Positions 63,732 through 64,000 of a DNA stretch of 64,000 nt are shown one piece after another. The notes below the pieces were generated by a model. That model was given only the letters and a program-made list of their open reading frames with translations. It did no database searches and was not told the DNA's origin. Source of the DNA: Bdellovibrionota bacterium (GTDB taxonomy: Bacteria; Bdellovibrionota; Bdellovibrionia; Bdellovibrionales; JAEYZS01); NCBI GenBank assembly GCA_040386775.1, contig JAZKEU010000009.1, positions 113,453-177,452 on the forward strand. Reading direction: 5' to 3'. The translations under genes were made by a program, and so were the position numbers. The first letter of the stretch is position 1. Each line of letters opens with the position of its first letter.

Positions 63732-63851
63732 ATGCATAAATTTTTTATTATATTAGGCGTTTTAATGCTTATTTGCGCAGCTATTTTGTCTCAATGTGTG
63801 CCTCAGCATGGCATAAATGTACAAAATTTAATTATAAATGGCCCAAAATAA
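63732..63851 (+). CDS. 39-residue exported peptide
   Basis: ATG 63732 follows TGAGGAAG at good spacing. The peptide reads MHKFFIILGVLMLICAAILS then QCVPQHG, ending VQNLIINGPK. The hydrophobic N-terminus ends in L-S-Q-C, close to but not a standard lipobox, so lipidation is uncertain. The stop lies in one arm of a hairpin shared with the opposite gene. Divergent from the XRE regulator. Its function is unknown. Confidence 0.6.
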   Translation: MHKFFIILGVLMLICAAILSQCVPQHGINVQNLIINGPK

Positions 63852-63870
63852 CGGTAATTTATAACCGTTA
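63849..63870. terminator. bidirectional hairpin whose arms contain both stop codons
   Basis: TAACGGT (63849-63855) pairs with ACCGTTA (63864-63870) over an 8-base loop. The plus-strand stop TAA (63849-63851) and the minus-strand stop of the partial gene (63868-63870) are the outer ends. Both neighbours converge on it. Confidence 0.6.
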
Positions 63871-64000
63871 AAAGAGATATTCAACCCCACCAGTGAGAGT
63901 TGTAAACTTTTGAGAAGCATCAATTGCGTCGCTGGCATCGGCGCCCCCACTGAACTTTGTAGAAAATAAAGAGAAGTCTAGGGATCCGGTAAATCGCAAT
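63868..64000 (-). CDS. outer-membrane beta-barrel-like protein, C-terminus (partial)
   Basis: The frame is open from the window edge to TAA at 63868, giving 44 residues. It reads RFTGSLDFSLFSTKFSGG, then SQKFTTLTGGVEYLF. Alternating polar and hydrophobic residues and a final Phe (EYLF) are the C-terminal beta-signal of proteins inserted by the Bam complex. The N-terminus is outside the window. Family cannot be named. Confidence 0.6.
   Translation of the reverse strand, partial: LRFTGSLDFSLFSTKFSGGADASDAIDASQKFTTLTGGVEYLF

Overview
The window is a gene-dense, AT-rich bacterial chromosome segment with about 60 protein genes and no tRNA, rRNA, CRISPR array, insertion sequence or prophage that I can recognise. 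Gene content suggests a Gram-negative didermal bacterium: BamD, MltG, RseP, CdsA, UppS, PilT, a LolA-like protein and many secreted or lipoprotein products. The mix of family types suggests Bdellovibrionota (a Bdellovibrio or Pseudobdellovibrio relative): propionyl-CoA carboxylase and methylmalonyl-CoA mutase next to asnS, nucleoside catabolism by punA/deoA/deoC, part of the arginine succinyltransferase pathway, and a CFI-box protein. This placement is inference from gene content only.

Layout. 1-6.5 kb (minus): asnS, pccB, biotin carboxylase, biotin carrier and a methylmalonyl-CoA mutase that runs off the left edge, turning propionyl-CoA into (R)/(S)-methylmalonyl-CoA and then succinyl-CoA. 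6.7-8.5 kb: a GNAT acetyltransferase convergent with a subtilisin-like lipoprotein protease. 8.6-12.9 kb: punA, an unknown secreted protein, deoA and deoC, which together turn nucleosides into bases, deoxyribose phosphate and glycolytic intermediates. 12.9-15.3 kb: acyP, two small secreted proteins, pilT. 15.3-25.5 kb (plus): rng, rplU, rpmA, obg, a nadD-rsfS fusion, rlmH, gpmI, comF, a LolA-domain protein and rimO. 26-30.6 kb (minus): hpt, a TPR protein, bamD, an AI-2E family transporter, a cyclic-nucleotide-binding protein and a BatE-like protein. 30.7-35.7 kb (plus): astC-like, astA, astD, mltG. 35.7-42.1 kb: small unknown and secreted genes, a nitroreductase, a cyclophilin, a nucleotidyltransferase and a LysR regulator. 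42.5-51.8 kb (minus): pgeF, rluD, a degenerate-J/HTH protein, tsaB, rseP, cdsA, uppS, frr, pyrH, tsf, rpsB, which is the familiar translation and envelope cluster. 52-58 kb (minus): an FAD-type protein, a CFI-box protein, priA, an unknown secreted protein, galU. 58.1-60.8 kb: a small secreted protein and groES-groEL. 60.8-64 kb: an acyltransferase-like protein, a fatty-acid desaturase, an XRE regulator with an unknown partner, a tiny secreted peptide and the end of an outer-membrane-like protein.

The most unusual material lies between genes. Two copies of a leader-plus-micropeptide element (25.62-25.80 kb and 42.31-42.49 kb) share a start-codon-initiated leader, a TTA-loop hairpin, a TTGGATGAA linker, a second hairpin that traps the ribosome-binding site, and a 32-33 residue hydrophobic peptide. 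Separately, one hairpin-GCTG(A/C)AA-GAGG module precedes three genes inside operons (pccB, tsf, groEL). Two further inverted-repeat families occur: a CATAGCAACACC hairpin found twice, and an exact 23-bp inverted repeat upstream of galU.
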